Assembly: GCF_025244765.1 (NCBI RefSeq)
Contig: NZ_CP104209.1
Span: forward strand, 2,734,501-2,798,500
Source: Empedobacter stercoris
GTDB lineage: Bacteria > Bacteroidota > Bacteroidia > Flavobacteriales > Weeksellaceae
Direction of reading: 5' to 3'
DNA length: 64,000 nucleotides
The notes under the pieces were generated by a model. That model made no database searches, had not been told where the DNA came from, and worked only from the letters and a program-made list of their open reading frames with translations. Below are positions 63,050 to 64,000 of this stretch, one piece after another. The position numbers and the translations under genes are program-made. Numbering within the stretch: the stretch's first letter is position 1; each line of letters opens with the position of its first letter.

Positions 63050-64000
63050 TTATTTAATTTCTTTGAAGATTACTCGTCTGTTTTCTAAGTTTTTCCAAGC
63101 AGGACAGTTTGTAACAGGATTACATTCAGCCCATTTTAAATCAGATTTTCCTTTTCCAACAGGAGATAATTTTGTAGTGTCTACACCTTTGTTAGCTAAA
63201 AAACGAACAACAGAAGCAGCTCTTCTTTCAGATAATTTTTGGTTGTAATCCACTCCTCCAGCGGCATCAGTATGACCTTCAACTACGAATTTAAAATCAG
63301 GATTTGCTAATAAAACTTCAGCAGCATGATTTAATTTTTCGTAAGATTGTTCTCTAATACGATCTGAGTTATAATCAAATTCAATTCCTTCTAAAAAAGC
63401 ATTAATTTTTGTTGCAACTTCATCTCCAGAAATTCTTACAACCTTTTCAGGACAACCTCCATTTGTTGGTGGACCAGGGATTGTAGGACATTTATCTTCG
63501 CTATCAGGAATACCATCTCCGTCAGAATCTAATGAACAACCAGATCCGTCTACACGGATTCCTTCTGGAGTATCTAAACATTTATCCCATTGATCACAAA
63601 CACCATCACGATCTTCGTCAATACATTCAAATGGAGTTTGTTCTACAGGAGCTTTGTATGCTAATGGAGAAACCCATTGTAAGGCATCTTTATGTTTTCC
63701 TATTTTATAGTGTAACCCTAAAGAGAATGTAATCATGTTATCATCGCGTCCTTCTTCAGTATCTGCAGCAGTTATACCACCTGAGTTGTGATAAGGCATT
63801 GGTTTTCCAGATCCATCAAATTCTTCATCACCAGACATGTAGTACATTCCACGTAACTCTAAATCAAATTTGTCATTCAATTTGTAACGTAAACCAGCAC
63901 CAACTTGAGAATAAATAGATTTATCAGAGATATCTTGATCAGTTATTAATGTAAAATTAGGGTCTCCTTGAGGAGCATAATTGTTTCTATAAGCTTTATA
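63050..64000 (-). CDS. OmpA-family protein with thrombospondin type 3-like repeats, N-terminus beyond window
   Basis: 316 aa visible; the frame is open to the window edge, so the N-terminal barrel start is missing. Barrel strands (VGAGLRYKLNDKFDLELRGM, MITFSLGLHYKIG) precede calcium-type repeats (DEDRDGVCDQWDKC, DSDGDGIPDSEDKCP). An OmpA peptidoglycan-binding domain follows (FDYNSDRIREQSYEKL, FVVEGHTDAAG, LSERRAASVVRFL, near the end NRRVIFKEIK). Major outer-membrane protein anchoring the membrane to peptidoglycan. Its own terminator is the hairpin split by the IS element. Confidence 0.92.
   Translation of the reverse strand, partial: YKAYRNNYAPQGDPNFTLITDQDISDKSIYSQVGAGLRYKLNDKFDLELRGMYYMSGDEEFDGSGKPMPYHNSGGITAADTEEGRDDNMITFSLGLHYKIGKHKDALQWVSPLAYKAPVEQTPFECIDEDRDGVCDQWDKCLDTPEGIRVDGSGCSLDSDGDGIPDSEDKCPTIPGPPTNGGCPEKVVRISGDEVATKINAFLEGIEFDYNSDRIREQSYEKLNHAAEVLLANPDFKFVVEGHTDAAGGVDYNQKLSERRAASVVRFLANKGVDTTKLSPVGKGKSDLKWAECNPVTNCPAWKNLENRRVIFKEIK

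Overview
The window is an AT-rich chromosomal segment of a Bacteroidota bacterium, most likely class Flavobacteriia. The evidence is the gene content: a SusC/SusD pair, a metalloprotease with a type IX secretion (T9SS) sorting tail, GLPGLI, DUF2723, DUF4836 and PASTA-only proteins, and a long IleS. The promoters agree: many starts are preceded by the Bacteroidota -7 box TAnnTTTG, twice with TTTG 19 bp upstream. Order and composition would suit Weeksellaceae (for example Empedobacter), but that genus guess is an inference.

1-10 kb is a copper region. On the minus strand (3405 down to 1) lies a five-gene unit: two small paralogous Cys-motif membrane proteins, an MbnP-like copper-binding lipoprotein, an MbnH-like di-heme lipoprotein and a partial outer-membrane channel protein. 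This looks like copper acquisition or handling without methanobactin. A GreA/Rnk-like factor and murI follow. On the plus strand (5319-9380) is a copper-tolerance operon: an AraC regulator with an N-terminal CxxC domain, a DUF3347 protein, a Cys-rich lipoprotein and a CopA-type multicopper oxidase with a beta-rich tail. An NlpE-like lipoprotein converges on it.

10-34.7 kb is mostly housekeeping and envelope: lipA, GLPGLI, cinA, rhlE-type helicase, rluD-type pseudouridine synthase, PASTA protein, ddl-coaD (overlapping), secreted protease, rnhB, SusC/SusD, guaB, a DUF2723 membrane protein, and two small beta-barrel proteins. Each of the two barrel genes is preceded by a similar sigma-54-like element (TTTGGCAC-N5-TTGAA).

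34.7-53.9 kb holds an ABC transporter with a DUF4836 lipoprotein, ileS-dksA-like-lspA, a probably frameshifted small gene, five tandem tRNA-Val(TAC) genes on a 125-bp period with a canonical promoter and terminator, a flippase-like protein, an SDR-GNAT-SGNH-SGNH operon, an unexplained GC-richer degenerate repeat near 48.3 kb, a DMT transporter, tag, a DUF255 thioredoxin-like protein and putP-DUF2750.

54-64 kb contains mutL, two rhomboid proteases, an EEP-family hydrolase, a HerA-like ATPase followed by a DnaQ/GIY-YIG fusion, then a 1444-bp IS3-family (IS150-type) element. The element sits inside what was a bidirectional terminator hairpin serving the nuclease gene and a convergent OmpA-family gene that runs off the window end.

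No rRNA, CRISPR array, prophage or replication origin was seen.
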